Positions 1-15,474 of a DNA stretch of 62,000 nt are shown here, piece after piece. The DNA is from Apostichopus japonicus (lineage: Eukaryota > Echinodermata > Holothuroidea > Aspidochirotida > Stichopodidae), in assembly GCF_037975245.1 (NCBI RefSeq), contig NC_092583.1, forward strand, positions 12,113,764 through 12,175,763. Direction: 5' to 3'. Each line of letters starts with the position of its first letter. Position 1 is the first letter of the stretch. The translations under genes and the position numbers were made by a program. A model generated the notes under the pieces. The model searched no databases. It saw only the letters and a program-made list of their open reading frames with translations, and was not told where the DNA came from.

Positions 1-3000
1 TGTATTCAACAACAGATAAATTCCTAAACACGGTATATAGAGTCACGTAAGCAAACCCTTAGGCGTAGTCTTCATCTTGAGTGCATCGTCAAGGTTGGTA
101 CCAAAAATGAGAATATTGTCATTCCAAGATAAATATAACAAATTGTCATGCACGTGAAGTATCAGGAAAAGTAATAATAACAGAAACAAAAGGGGGTAAT
201 AAACTGTTAATAAAACGGCAAAAGATTATTTAACGTTACCTTGGCTCTTATGAAGTAAAGACGTGACAGTTACGTGATAAAAAAAACACGATGGAGACAC
301 GTGACATTGCGATATTTTTGAATGTGTTGTATTATAAATATGTTATTTATATGTTTTATCTTTTTCCAAGTTAAGAGTAAAATCCTACGCAAAACTAAGT
401 CACTTTCAGTTAAAGCAGGACTCACCGGGCAAACATGTGGCTGATAAGAAACTAACGCGTGGTCGTGCATGAATAGCGATCTTTAGGACTCTGGTCAATA
501 TACTAGAGAAAATAAGAAGAAAAGAAAAAAAAACTTTTCGTTAGGCTAAATTCATCACTTTTAACGATTCCATTTATAAGATTCACATATAGTTAGCATA
601 CCACACCGTAAAGAAAATTCACCAAATGGACATAATGTAGTGTTTTTTTTGTGTGTGTGTGAACATGTTCTCAGTTAGCATCATTATATGTCATGCGTAG
701 ATGATTTTAGAAATTTGTCGATACCATTGCTATGATATATAAATTAGAACAAATTATCTAACAATCCATACCCGTAATAGATAATATTATATGGGTATAC
801 ACAATATTTCTCTACAAAAGACGAAATAGTTTTCGACATTTGCACCCACTCACATGTTTATCATAACATGTATTCCGTATAACACCCCCCTCCCCCACCC
901 TGGTCACATAACATTCATGTAAGGCCCTAGTTCACATGAATATGCGGTACAGTATATCCCTATCGATAAATCTTTCACATTAAGGAATTAGATTTGCTTT
1001 TGTTTCGTTTTGTTGTTGTCACCAGTTTTTGTTTTGTTTTCAGTTCCTCTTCTTCGAATGAGTGTAAGTTCAAATCTGTTGTAATATGGGTCGAGTTAAA
1101 GCACCCCCACTTATCTCCAATCTGTCTAAATCCCTTGGACACTGTTGCTGGCAGCAAAATAGTCCTTTATCGCAAGAGTAATCTTTTTTTCGATATTGTA
1201 ACCAGTCAGTTTGTTCATTCAGATAAAAGGACTTTTTTTCTTGTTTTGTTTTTAGTTATAAAAAACAAGCCTTCTTCTCAATCTTTCGGCCCCTCTCTGT
1301 TAGTTTTTTTTGACAGTCATTTATACTACACATGCGCAGAAGGAAACAAGTGGGCGTTACTAACATGATGAGGACCACACCAAGTTTAGAAAGCGTTTCT
1401 CGTGGTTGTCAAAAGTGCCTTAACAGAATGATTAGATAAACGATATATTCATGCATGAAGTCCAAATCCATCAGAAATGTTTCCGGCCCCTTCTACTAAA
1501 ATTATTCTATACACAAAGCGCCATTCGTTATTCTCCCCCTCCTGTTGTGTTAAACTTGGTCATGTTTCCCGGAAACACCCCCTCCCTTGAGGTCGAAAAG
1601 GGTTTAGGCTTAGACCTTTAAACTATTCGAAATACTTACAATTAACTTCAGTATCCGTTCAAAAGGGAAGCCTTGCCGACTTGAAATCGTAAATTGTGCT
1701 TAATTTGCTTTGACTTCTGTCAAGTTTTGGAGTTCAATTATTTAGTGGATGAATAAATTGGCATATGAATATTACACGATTTACATCTTAACATTTCATT
1801 ATGCTACGTTACCATAAGGAGAAAAAAGAACACAGATAATTTTTAGATATGCTTGAAACTACATATCCTTTGGCCTTCATTGCGAACAAGATAGGTGCTT
1901 CCGGAAATAAAAATTTTCTTCCTCAAAAAAAAAAACGTTTAAAAACTCTAAAATCATCATTATATAACACAGAGGTTACTTTCATTCTAATACTGAAGCA
2001 AATAAATTACAAACAATATGTAAGATGAGACTATCAACCCTTTAGAGCTAGGCTATTCATCCATCGTATAGCCTTACACGTTAGGCTACAAATTGCTATC
2101 TACGAAAACATGTGAATCACGCCCAAAATCACGAAATACACGTTTTCGTCATTTGATGATTGCGATTTTAAGAACAAGTTTATTACCTCACTTTTTCTTT
2201 GTCTCGTTCGCTTTCTCAATCAGAGGTGTAGTGCACTCTTAAAAATATACATTTTTAAGAAAAGTAGAAAACGTCTTATTTTCACAAAAGAATCAAACAC
2301 CGGTTGAGTGTATGGTAATGACAAGGCGCCATATTAACTTAAGTACTTCCGTTCATAGATATTCTTCCGTATACTCTTGTCGAATTGTTTCATTTATTTA
2401 TTATTTGTTTCGTAATGGGTGCTTTGATCTTACGAAAATCCTTCCATATTGACAATAAAACGAAGACCGTACAGAAATAATCTACTACAAATTTTCCGGT
2501 TTTAATGTTTAACCCTTTTTCTAAAGCTAACAATCGTCCACGAGTTTCTAGTTTTATGATGGTATACATTACTTGATGGGATCATGTTGAGTGCTTTTAT
2601 TTGCTCTTTGTGATCAACAATTTCTTAAATTACAAAGTATAGCTTTCTTGCGTATAAATAATTTAAAGCTATTAGGCCTACTCTGTTTTTGTATTTTTCT
2701 TTATAACCCTTTTTAGTTTTACAACACGAAATCGTCTAAATTATTGACATTAAAAGACATAATAGCTTTATTTTATAGAATTTCTTTGTTTCAGAAATCT
2801 TAAGAGCACTATAAACATGCTGTGAGGAGTTTACTCTTCAATATGGAAGCAAATGGATTACTTTGTTCAGCATCTATATAACCAAAGTATGTGAAAGGTA
2901 AATCAGTTTGTTCGTATCATCGTAGTTTGCAACAATGTTTCACAGAGGTGGCTTGTTTAGCTTGAAACACGGCATTTAGTGACAAAGCTATCACCCCCAC

Positions 3001-5329
3001 CCCCCCCCCCCCCAAAGGAAACTCTTAGAATTCTATTTGAATTCAGACAACAAGCAAAAGGCAATTTTTCTTCAACTCAGACAAATGTGGGGCTAAGACA
3101 CATTATCGTCATTTATAATGTAATATTTCCCCTCCCTCTCTCCCTACACCTCTCCTTCTCCCTCTCCCTCTCCCTGTCTCTTTCTTTTAGAGGTAGTGAG
3201 GTGGGGTGGGGATTGGGTGGAGGTGGAGGTCGGGGACTTGTGAAGCAAACCGCATTCTTGCATTAACATTGTATTAATAGTTGGTTGCTGTTTCAAGCAA
3301 ATATCAAATTGCTCAAGTAAAGCCAACTCTTTCATTAACACACATACATAGTTTGAAAAACTTACGGAAGGTTAACAAAAAACCAAAACAAAACCATTAT
3401 CCCATACTGGACTTTCTAGCCAATTTGGAATTTCATTACAGTGTGGTGGTCGCATTAAGAAACCTTATGTCCGACTGATCACGAACGGAAAGTTACAAAC
3501 AGGATCTTCCGACTAATAATTCTAAAACTGCAAATAATTGACAACTGGCAGCCATTACTGTATGTTGATTATTTATATACGCTATATATATGCAGATGTT
3601 AATGATAAGGCGTACAGATAATGCCTCTTTACTCTGGCCTCTTAGTACAGACAAATCACTTCTCATTCCCCAATAAATCTTTATTTTCTTGACGAGTGTG
3701 AAGGATTAACGCGTCATTCAAGCGATCTCTGTGATATGTAAATGAGTTCTTCTTTCCAAAACAGCCAAAAAAAAAGAAGAAAAAGATAAAAGCAAGAAAA
3801 AGACACACAAACACACATATTTAAATGAGAACGTGCAGAAAGTTTGCTAGTGTTAATACATTTAATTTTCAGTACTAGAGCTTTCCTGCCCGTCGCTTCA
3901 GATAGGCAACGATAGACACGTATATGGGACAAGTTAAAAAAGAAGAAGAGGGCTTTCAATATATATCTAAAAAAAAAAATCAAAAGACGCCTCGCCAACT
4001 GTGAATAACAATAATTACAATAATGATACTAATAATAACACAACTGCAGTAGCATCAACGCACGCCTCTTCCAAGCCAAGTCATGTTGGTCAAAGTTCAA
4101 TACCGTCTCCTTCCTCTTCCACTTCCCCCTCTGCCCTTCCCTTCCCCTCCCCCCTCGTCTCCCCTATCCGCCTTAACCCTCCTTCACCGAAGTCCAAAGA
4201 ATGCAAGTCCGAGTCCTACCATTGCTTAATATTGATGTCTGGGTATTGCAAGGATGTTGTCAGACAGCCAGAAGAGACCGTGGTGGTGTTGGTTGCGAAT
4301 TGTGTAGCAGATTAAGTTAAGGCAGAGATGAACTATAAAGTCTAGGTAGTTTGATGGCAGTATTTCACATGAACCAAGGAGCTATAAACAGATAGCTCCA
4401 TGCATGAACATACCGTTACCTATAGCTTCCCGAGAAATACAAAGGAATAGCATGTACAGGTCGTTCCCAATACACGTTGAACTTAAAATGATGGGCTGCC
4501 TGTTCATTTCGTCGAATTCATGCAGATACAAGAATGTATAAGTATTCCTGCAGGCTTGGAATTCTTAAACTTTAAAACATCCACGGTATGTTTATTAAAG
4601 GTCAGAAATATGACCCAGCTCGGATTACTGAAAACAGACGTTACCGGTACAAGTACAACAACATAAGAACGAGTACAAGAAAGATAATTCCCTTTGTTTT
4701 GGAAGACGAGTACAAAAGGCTCTTAGCGTAAGGTCAAGTACTTAATCTTTCATCATAGTATCTATATAGGATGCCAAAGCTTCCGAGTACTAGTTAGGAG
4801 TACGAATCCATCAGTGCTTTTAATTGAAGTCCCACTTGTTTTTATTTTTTTAATTTTACTTTTTAGCAGTGCAACTTTATATTGGCTAGAATAAGGGTAC
4901 CAAATATACGGCCTTTATACAATTATGTTGAGAAAGAAATGTCGCTAAACCGGTGAGGCAAATTGGCGCACGGTTAACTCGTATGTATTCAAGATGAATA
5001 CGTGTGGTGACCATAGACATTGAAGTAGGAAGAATGACGTCAGGCGGAATATAGTGAAGCCACTCATTCAACTGGTGGCGCTTTGCTTGAATACAGCAAG
5101 AAAGCGGCGTGTAATACGAACACTAAGTCTTTGAATATAACTAAAGTGATATAAATCGTTCGAAATTGTGATATCGTGTGCTGCATTTCGGTGCCAAAAT
5201 CGTCAAAAATGTGGCAGTGGACTGCAGTTTCACAGGTAATTCTTAGGCAACGATAGTAGTAGCTATTACATAGGAATCTAATTACTTTACTAGTGTCGTC
5301 GTCTGTATTGTTATTCACTGGACCCTGGA
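1..5329. other. Gene-free AT-rich stretch
   Basis: I see no convincing coding exon, RNA gene or recognisable element here. The short open frames are low-complexity: an Asn/Ser/Pro-rich frame near 4001-4315 and a CT-rich one near 3120-3190. A poly-C run lies near 2995-3014. No splice-bounded block with protein-like composition was found on either strand. Unrecognised old repeats or distal regulatory DNA cannot be excluded. Confidence 0.5.
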
Positions 5330-5880
5330 TGTAGTTAGCCTAGGCCCCTAGAACGGTTACGGCTGTCCTTTAGGATGCGATATGACTAAAGCCTAATGAC
5401 ATCAATTATCACCACCTCATTTCACTTAAAACTGTATCCGTAACGGTAGATCCACATCCCAGAATAACATGGGACGATGGTTATCATGTTCTACACTTCC
5501 ACTAACAATTTTAATACTAGGAAAATAGGCTTAGCCTAACTTAGGCATATATGTACGTAGCCTTGCCCTTGATCTAACTCAGGTTAGCTTAGGTCATAAC
5601 TTAAGCCTAGAATATTACAGTCTATACTGACATATCTAGAATTGTACACATATTCAAACACATGCATCATCCATTTGCAACATATTCCCAACACCGTAAA
5701 TGTGGCAAAAGGGCATAATCATTAGAGGCCTAGCCAGTCATCTGAGTTTTGAGGTAGACCAAAGCCTACTCAGCCTAGCCAGGTATGTTCTGGACAGTAA
5801 GCCTAAATTTACTCAACTATGGTTTTAAGACCTAATGTTATATTTACTACAACCATGTTCGGATAAAGCTTTGTAGGTTA
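5330..5880. other. TAGGC/CCTAG-rich intergenic stretch
   Basis: The motifs TAGGC, GCCTA, CCTAG and TTAGCCTAA recur many times in about 550 bp (for example near 5337, 5530, 5580, 5608, 5727, 5767 and 5777). There is no regular period and no ORF. The stretch looks like a diffuse compositional motif cluster rather than a gene. Confidence 0.4.
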
Positions 5881-7535
5881 AACGACACACGCAAGCCACT
5901 ACTCTTGATAACATCTCATCCTTTGATGACTGTGACTGAATGTAGACATGAATCAAACTGTTTGCACCCTCCCTTTACAAGATGGGATCTTTTATCCTGC
6001 CTAAACTACTACCCACTTTGCAACATTAACATTAAATTGAGAACTGCCATGGCTTTGTACAGACTAATATGGAAGAATTAAACAACAGGGTTGGGGGGGG
6101 GGTGGGGGATGGCAAAAGAAAAAAAAAGGGATCCTATTTCCAATCGCCAGCATACATTACCTTTTTGAAAATTGCTGCAATAAGTCTTTTTTGTGACCGA
6201 AACCTGTCACCGATTAATGGGGATTAGGTGAGAGAAAGGATTAAGGACGTGATCTTCTGAAGCTATCCATCTCTGGACTGTGACCTCATATGGCGAGTGA
6301 TTAATAGCGATGTTTGCATTAAACAAAGTATCAACCAGTTCCATTAACTAAATCCATGTAGGATACACCTGTTGTAAGACAATATATAGGTTACCAAAGC
6401 TGTAGTAGTTCAACCCCGTTTTTATTTGTTGGCCGATAGAGATAACTTAGAAAATGGGCTTAAAAATGATTTTCTAACAAGAGGGTTAGGAAGATCAAAT
6501 CAGAAGTTATCGTAATGCGCTAGAGTCATTAAATTGATACTTATTTTTTGGCTTGTACATGACAAATTTTGAAGAATTGACATTTTAAAATAGATTCAAA
6601 ACGTTATATAATATCGTTTTCTTGGTAATTTTGTTTTCTTTAATCTACATGTCTGCTTAACTTAATATGTTTTCTTAATATAAAGCAGGTAAAGCCAAAC
6701 GAAGTCGTTTTGTGGAATCTTGAATACATTTACTTCTCTCTCTCTTTCTCCTTCTTTGCCTTCGTGTTTTTTAATTTTTTTTTATAAGGGGGCCATTTAA
6801 AATTCTCCACGTTGAATCACTTTTCACTGATACTATTTAATCACAGAGGTTTCTTCATTATGACCAATTTTTGTATAAGGAACAATAAAAGAAACGTTGA
6901 GACATTTTAAGATATGCCAAAAGGGACCCCTAAAGTGGCCTCGATCAAGTGGGTTGTGAGGGTTATAACCCCCTCCCCGCACCACCCCTCTCCCAGCATC
7001 TTACAAAACAGAGAGTATTTATTCGCACAACCTTGCGTTTAGACCAAATTTTATACCAAATCGATGGCCTAATATATACTTCAGAATGCACAACTGACGT
7101 CGAATTTTGTTTGGGCGGGGGAAGGGGGGGGGGGACGCACACACACACGCATTTGTATTCAGGAGTTACAATAAGGTTAAGTTGATCTATTGTATATGTA
7201 ACACAATTTGCTTGGCCACAGGCAAAACAACCTTTAAACTCAACTGCACTGAGTACTTATTTTGAAAAAAGTCGGCCAATATCAGATTGTTTTCTTTTTT
7301 CGTCGCCGCCAGGTTCCATCTTAACCCGGGTAATATTTTACTGAAGACAAGGTATCTTCAAAAAGTGTTCAGGATGTGCAAGTCAATTACAGTTTGAAAT
7401 CACAGATGCAAGATTTGTTTCCTATTGTGAATTCGCTGATGTTGTGTCTGACTTCTAACTTCAGTTCTCTCAGATGTATCTCGCGTTATAACAATCTTCA
7501 CGTGTTGCTATTTAAAAAAACATAACTTAAACCTG
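5881..7535. other. Gene-free stretch with poly-G and CA runs
   Basis: Nothing coding is supported. It contains poly-G near 6092-6108, a T-rich tract near 6765-6785, a G-run near 7117-7133 and a short (CA)n at 7137-7150. ORFs crossing these runs are compositional artefacts. Confidence 0.5.
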
Positions 7536-7542
7536 AATAGAA

Positions 7543-7727
7543 GGGCGCTACTTCATAATATATATTAAATGAAAATAAATCAGTTACTGATTATGACCAC
7601 GAGTGCCATGCATATAGAATCCAAACACGTAACAATTTCGACGTGTTGCTATGAAGTAAAAAAATCTGAAAATGAGGGCGCTACTTCATAATATATATTA
7701 AATGAAAATACATAAGTTACTGATTAT
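7543..7727. repeat. Two-copy direct repeat of about 53 bp
   Basis: The segment starting GGGCGCTACTTCATAATATA at about 7543-7595 recurs almost unchanged at 7676-7727 (133 bp offset). It differs mainly by AAATC versus ACATA before AGTTACTGATTATG. The related words CACGTGTTGCTAT and GACGTGTTGCTAT lie upstream of each copy. This suggests a local segmental duplication rather than a dispersed element. Confidence 0.7.
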
Positions 7728-7734
7728 GTATGTA

Positions 7735-7958
7735 ATTTGATCCTCCTGCAAGCAGGGTCTCGGGAAGAAGCCATCATTGGCTTATCAAAGCCGCAAGCTG
7801 ACCGAAGTCAGTCTCTTGGATTCATACTTTAACGTCCATGATTATGAATTGTCAATTGTCAACAACTCTGTAACTGGACATCTTGGAATGAATAGAACTC
7901 GGGACCTTATGATTGAAAGGCACCGGCGTTAACCAATGAGCTAACACTCCCTAAATGA
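7735..7958 (-). repeat. tRNA-derived SINE (head plus conserved body)
   Basis: Read on the minus strand, the element begins near 7955 with a tRNA-like head. It has an A-box-like TTAGCTCATTGGTTAACGCC and, about 30 bases on, a B-box-like TCCCGAGTTCTATTC. A body of about 140 bp follows, ending in CTGCTTGCAGGAGGATC near 7735. Head plus unrelated body is the SINE layout. The B box is degenerate, so this copy is probably inactive. The family is not identified. Confidence 0.6.
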
Positions 7959-7960
7959 CC

Positions 7961-8884
7961 ACGCATAAAGAATATTAACTGTAAGATGTATAGCATAAAA
8001 GAGTCTGTAATATGAACCTTTAAACAAGAGAAGTAACCAGTTTTTGGTAACAAAAACATGCAAAATATTAACAACAACAACAACCATTAGATCAGTTGAA
8101 ATGTGACAGGTTTCGGCAAACTCTCTAATGAATGGCTGTTAACCCTTTCCTCCCCCTTTCCATACCCACCTCCCTCACCCGCACTGCTCTACACTCTCAG
8201 CACCCTAGAATATGGAAAGAAAAACCTATACCCTACCCTGCCTAAAACCAACGAATAGGTTACAGATCTGTGAAGATATGGACGTTTCTTAAATAGTCAA
8301 ACCTGGATTATCTATACCTTCTTTTATCCGATCTTTAAGGAGTTTGAATTATAATCATCCCTTTGTCTATAAACGTGTTATACTCTATATACATATTTCT
8401 TGCTACAGTTCAGAAATTCAAATTTTAGAAGGGGGTGCAAGATAGAGGGGCAACAATATTGAGGGACCAGTGTGACCTATGACTTTGATTTTAGGGGGCC
8501 AATCCCAAACTTTACCTCAACAATTTCCACCAAAATGGATCCGCTGTGCATTCCTTACGACAGATTACACGGTTCTTAGTAAAAGAGCACATTTTAAGTA
8601 CTTTTTGCACTTAATTTTGCAGCATCATTCCATTCTCCTTCTTTTTCTCTTTTTTTTCCATATCAGTGTTTAGTAACATTTCATCACAGTAGCCCATTTC
8701 AAATGACAAATTGGCACATTTTTTTTACAAAAATGAAGAAAAAGAGGTTTGACGTTTTTTTCAATTAATCAACCTGGAAGGGCACGCCCCTACTTATAAT
8801 CAACATTTCCCTGTAGCACCACTGTACCATATTTAGCATCTCAGCTTAGTCAGCTGCTTGATATAATCAATGATCAATCAATAA
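7961..8884. other. Gene-free stretch
   Basis: No gene is seen. A G-rich segment near 8428-8520 resembles, at low identity, the segment near 21325-21420 (TGTGACCTATGACTTTGATT against TGTGACATTGACTTTAAGG). It may be an old dispersed repeat. Confidence 0.35.
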
Positions 8885-8887
8885 TCA

Positions 8888-8941
8888 ATAAACAGGCAGT
8901 GATTTTTACAACACTTAAGCAACCACGAATGTGGGCGGTGT
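8888..8941 (-). repeat. 3'-end fragment of the tRNA(Leu)-like SINE family
   Basis: The run CAGTGATTTTTACAACACTT followed by AAGCAACCACGAATGTGGG matches, with several substitutions, the 3' end of the SINE at 51302-51609 (CAGTTATTTTGACAACGCTT then AATCAACCTCAAATGTGGG) in the same orientation. Only about 50 bp remain, with no tRNA head. Confidence 0.5.
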
Positions 8942-9434
8942 ACTGTTATATTGAATATAGAGCGTTATATACTGTTAATAAAACAAAGAGTAATCATACA
9001 TGATTTCTAAAGATGTAACAAATTTGAAAACCAAACAGCCGTACCAAAAAAGAGTTATGCCACATAGTAAACAAAAATTGGTTACCCTTGATAAGGGAGT
9101 CAAAATATTGCTAGGTACTAGTATGTGGTTATATAAATCGCAGCCACCATGATTTGCCATGAGAATAATCATACCTTGCATTCTGGTTAATAGAAACTTG
9201 TTGCACCCCATCAATTTTCTCGGGTTTGGTCATCTATATGGGGGCGCTATAGCAGTATAGTAAAGACTGTGATCTGTGAATGTTACAAAGCGCTTCGAAG
9301 CCCCCTAAAGTTAGGTGACGCACCACAATTAATCTTTCCATTGACTTACACACTGAACTCGTCACTTACAACACCCGCCAAAGCATAGATAGAAGCGTTC
9401 AAATGGCATATCGTAAAACCAACACATGCTGAAG

Positions 9435-10255
9435 TCTTGGCCTGCCATGGCACTTGCAAATTTCCATATCAACGACCGTTTAGGTTTTGAGCTAGAAGAG
9501 AAGCAAGTTGAGCGTACTGAACCCCAAATCTTCCGTCTGCTCGCTCGGAGTATTATCAACATTTAACCAAAGAATTTCTAAAATGTTTTCTATCACCTTC
9601 AATCCTCCATTTTTTCACACCATCTGTACCTCAAATAATACTCTTGACAATGACGGTAGCTGATAATATAAGGTATGTTGTATTGACCCCACATATGCTA
9701 GATATTATTGTCACCTTTGGTCAAAATTCTTAAATACTTTTATTACAACCTTCGAGGAACATTTTCCTCACTGTGACATTCAGTCATCTTGTGTGTTCCT
9801 TAAAAAATGTCTGAGAAAAATGTCGAGAGTAAAGACCTCCAGGAATGTACTTTTTGAAAACTTCTAGCAATTATGAGCGTGCTATAATATGGGGCCTATA
9901 CTGACTACCTTTAACCAAGCATTACATGAGTTCATTTTAGCTCTCTCTTTTCGACAATGGTTAACCTTTCGAGCGGATGTACATTACTCTAGTTGTGATG
10001 CGGTACCTAAACCAAAGAAAGGTTTTCAACTGGTATATCCTACCCAGCTACATGCTAGCTGTTTGCTAGACCTTTCATTGCACCTCCAAATGTCCATATC
10101 GTGACCGTTTTAGAAAATCTGATCTATAGAAGAGGAGCAAGTTTTGTATAATGAACCGTAATCCCTTACCGATTGCCCGCTCGGAGTCATATCAACATTT
10201 AACCAAAGGATTTCTGGAATGCTGTTAGTCATCTTAAATCCTCCTAATTTTCTCT
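9435..10255. repeat. Pair of diverged direct repeats (about 170 bp each)
   Basis: Segment 9455-9600 and segment 10085-10250 share ordered blocks: AAATTTCCATATC against AAATGTCCATATC, GACCGTTT, AGAAGAG..AGCAAGTT, TGAACC, GCTCGGAGT, and ATCAACATTTAACCAAAG followed by ATTTCT. Substitutions and small indels separate them. The copies are in the same orientation, about 640 bp apart. No coding frame is preserved between them, so this looks like an old duplication. Confidence 0.65.
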
Positions 10256-10940
10256 ACATTTGTGCTTTGACTTATGCTCTAAAATCTTCTAAAAGAAGAA
10301 AGCGTAACCATGATGATATCACCACATGACGTCATTTCCGGGCACTTTTCTCAAACAACCATTTGTCAAGGGAGAGTGGATGTGTTTTTATCACCATATT
10401 AATTGCGAGAAAGAAGAAACACAGCACAATATTAAGTATTGTATGTGCGTGCGTGCGTGTGTACATGTCTAGGCCTCTCAACTGGTGACATGGGACAGAA
10501 TAAATTCGGTTCCGCTTACGTTTTAAAACCCAATTGGTGATAATTTTGCAGGTTCTCAGGTTCCGAACATTTTAATCTATACCCAAACACTCTCTGTCAA
10601 ACTTACAATGTATTATGATTGCTTCTATACTTGTAACTTCAAATCCTTGACAGAATGTTACACGGAAAGAAATCGATTGGATATTTTTCGTATTAAATCT
10701 CTTGTCACCGAGGTCTCAACAAATGACTTGGGACCCCTAAATGACAACTACCAGTTCCACAAACATATCTAATCCGTTCTTATTTTTCTTTGTTCCCTAA
10801 TCCGCTTCCTGTACAGCCATGGTTTAATCGGTACTAATGCCACTCGTATTGATCTAACGTTATACATTTCATTGTTTTATATTTTGTATGTTTCATTCCA
10901 CTGCCAAATATTGCTGACGACTACATAGGTATTACTTATA
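10256..10940. other. Gene-free stretch
   Basis: No ORF or RNA gene is supported. It contains only a short TGCG run near 10443-10462. Confidence 0.5.
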
Positions 10941-10945
10941 TTATT

Positions 10946-11090
<145 letters not shown>

Positions 11091-11099
11091 TTTGTTTTA

Positions 11100-12175
11100 T
11101 CTTAATCACCTCATAACTCATTAAGATGCCTTCCTGTTACACAATTAAGAATCTCTATAATGGAAACCTCTCACGATATACTCTCTAATTGTCTTCTTTT
11201 TGTTACTATTACTCTTTAATGAGTAATCTTCCTCTCGTTTACTAAGCTCTTGGGAGTTATATCACATGTGATAGTCGAATCATCTCACATCGTTGTAATC
11301 TTCATCATCGTCAAGAGACTACTGTCTCTGCGGTTATACCTAAGAGGAGAGTTTCTTTATCGGACAATTTAATCACAAAATCTTTATTGATCGATTTTCC
11401 TTTAGCTCTCTTACCAAATTTAAAAAAAGTCGTTTCGTTTAACATTATTCGTGGAATTTTGACGAATTTGGTTTTGGGTAAATTTATTTAATTAAATTTA
11501 CTTATGAATCCAGGTGTTTTCTCGTTCCTTGTTCTTAATTCAGTGTTCTTACATTTACAAGTAGTTTCTGTCACCGGTCGGTGGTATAAACATGAAAACC
11601 TCAGCTGACAACGATTAAATGCACCAACTAAGGTGTATTCAACGAACGGAATTTATCACTAGCACTGGATTATTTATTCATTGGTTTTGTTCTATTTTAT
11701 TACTGGATAATTTTTTGTTCTTCGTATTCTTCTTCTTCCGCTCACGTGGGTGAGAGGTTTGGTTTTCGTGTGATTCAAGTATAACATATTACATGCAAAG
11801 GATAAAATATTTCGCAACAGATTGGCACAAATCAACGTACGGTAGTATTTTTGTTATTTTAGATGTCAATTGGACTCATACAAAACTCGACTAAACTAAA
11901 GACGATGAAGCCAACATTTGTCGAATCTCCTTTTCATATTTTTTTCAATTTTGCATTTTTTTTCTGATAATAAATATCGTCATGACGATTATTATTCTAT
12001 ATAGTAAGCCTTTATCAAAACTTTCGATAATCAAATCAAAATTTGAAAAACGTCACGTGAAGTTTTCGAGAAAAAAATAAGAAAATGTATATTACATATA
12101 TATATATTTGATATATATATATATAGTTGATATATATATATATATACATATAGTTGATATATTGAACCAAGTATC
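11100..12175. other. Region upstream of the GPCR
   Basis: No ORF is supported. TA-rich tracts at 12088-12160 immediately precede the GPCR start codon. No clear TATA box or initiator can be separated from the TA repeats, and any 5' UTR exon is not recognisable from sequence alone. Confidence 0.4.
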
Positions 12176-14300
<2,125 letters not shown>

Positions 14301-15295
14301 ATATTCAAACTTTTTCTTTCTTTCTTTTTGTAAGTCATCTCCGCCATATTTCATTCCTTGATTCATCAACATCTTTCAATGAAACCATGAATTGGAGGAA
14401 CTTAATTAACAGAGAACTATGACACGAGTATTGTAAGATCACTGTTAAGAATAAATTTAAGGATTTATCTGAAGGAAGAGGCAGTTCCATGAACAAAGAG
14501 AACGCAATTTTCCTTCTGAAATATCTAGTTCACAGAAGAAAAGCATTTCCTACGGATATTTGTGAGTGTACATGTGGATAATTGAGCAGATACGAGCACT
14601 CCATTTGCGACGACTAGATATGAATAATTATTGAATAAATTAATATTAAGTTACCATTAGAGAAACAGTTACGAACTGTCAATACTGTTAATACGAGTGC
14701 TATGAACCATGACATCGAGAATACAGTTGATAGAGTGGTATCAACACAGGGAAATTGTCCCTAAAGGAAAAGTATGAATATTCATCATCGTTGTCGCACA
14801 CAAAGATGTTTTTATGAATATTCATCATCTACATAATCTTTTCATTAAAAGGCATTGAAGACTCGCCCCAAACCGCGTGCGGCCATCTGAAAAGTTAACT
14901 TTCTGTTGCTTGCAAGTGACGTTTCTTTGTTTCGCTACAAAATGCAGACAGTATAATGAAACGTGATACCATGTCATCTTTAGCTGGACCTGAGATGTCC
15001 ATTGCTGTATCGTTTGTATACTGTGCTATGGGTATTGACCGCAGCTGTATGTACTGACTGTACACTAGTGGCTAATTACCGACGGTAGCAAGCTGTGTGT
15101 AGTACTTTCTGGGATCGATGGTGGTGTTTAACACTTCTGTTACACCTCATTCGAAGCTAGGTCAAATTACCGGCATTAGACGTTTCTTTTTGCGCGAGTC
15201 TTCACACCCTTTAAACATGCATACGAACATAATAAATATTGGACAGCATTTACAATCGATGTGACAACCCATGGCGAGTGTTCGTGTGGGTACTG
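14301..15295. other. Downstream of the GPCR
   Basis: Holds the likely 3' UTR (AATAAA at 14450) and then gene-free DNA. The 17-mer TATGAATATTCATCATC occurs twice, at 14772-14788 and 14815-14831. No other feature is recognised. Confidence 0.4.
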
Positions 15296-15321
15296 CAAGC
15301 CAAATGCTCAATAGTTATATA

Positions 15322-15395
15322 AACCGGGTTTATCAAACAAAAACCCGGTTAATCGACCCGGTTAAAGCCCGTTTAACCATTGATATACCCGGTTT
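15322..15395. repeat. Cluster of AACCCGGTT-type motifs
   Basis: Within about 75 bp there are AACCGGGTTT, AACCCGGTTAA, GACCCGGTTAA, CCCGTTTAACC and ACCCGGTTT, on either strand and at irregular spacing. It may be a degenerate short repeat or a cluster of protein-binding sites. No function is claimed. Confidence 0.5.
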
Positions 15396-15474
15396 CTCGT
15401 GTAATTGTGCAGGTTTATAGGTCGAAATTCCAGGTTTATCACTGGCTATATATTACCCAATCATATTTTTATGT

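Noticed and set aside
4001-4315. Asn-rich then Ser/Pro-rich 104-residue frame
   Set aside because: Low-complexity composition from AAT and CCT runs. No splice or start context and no domain.
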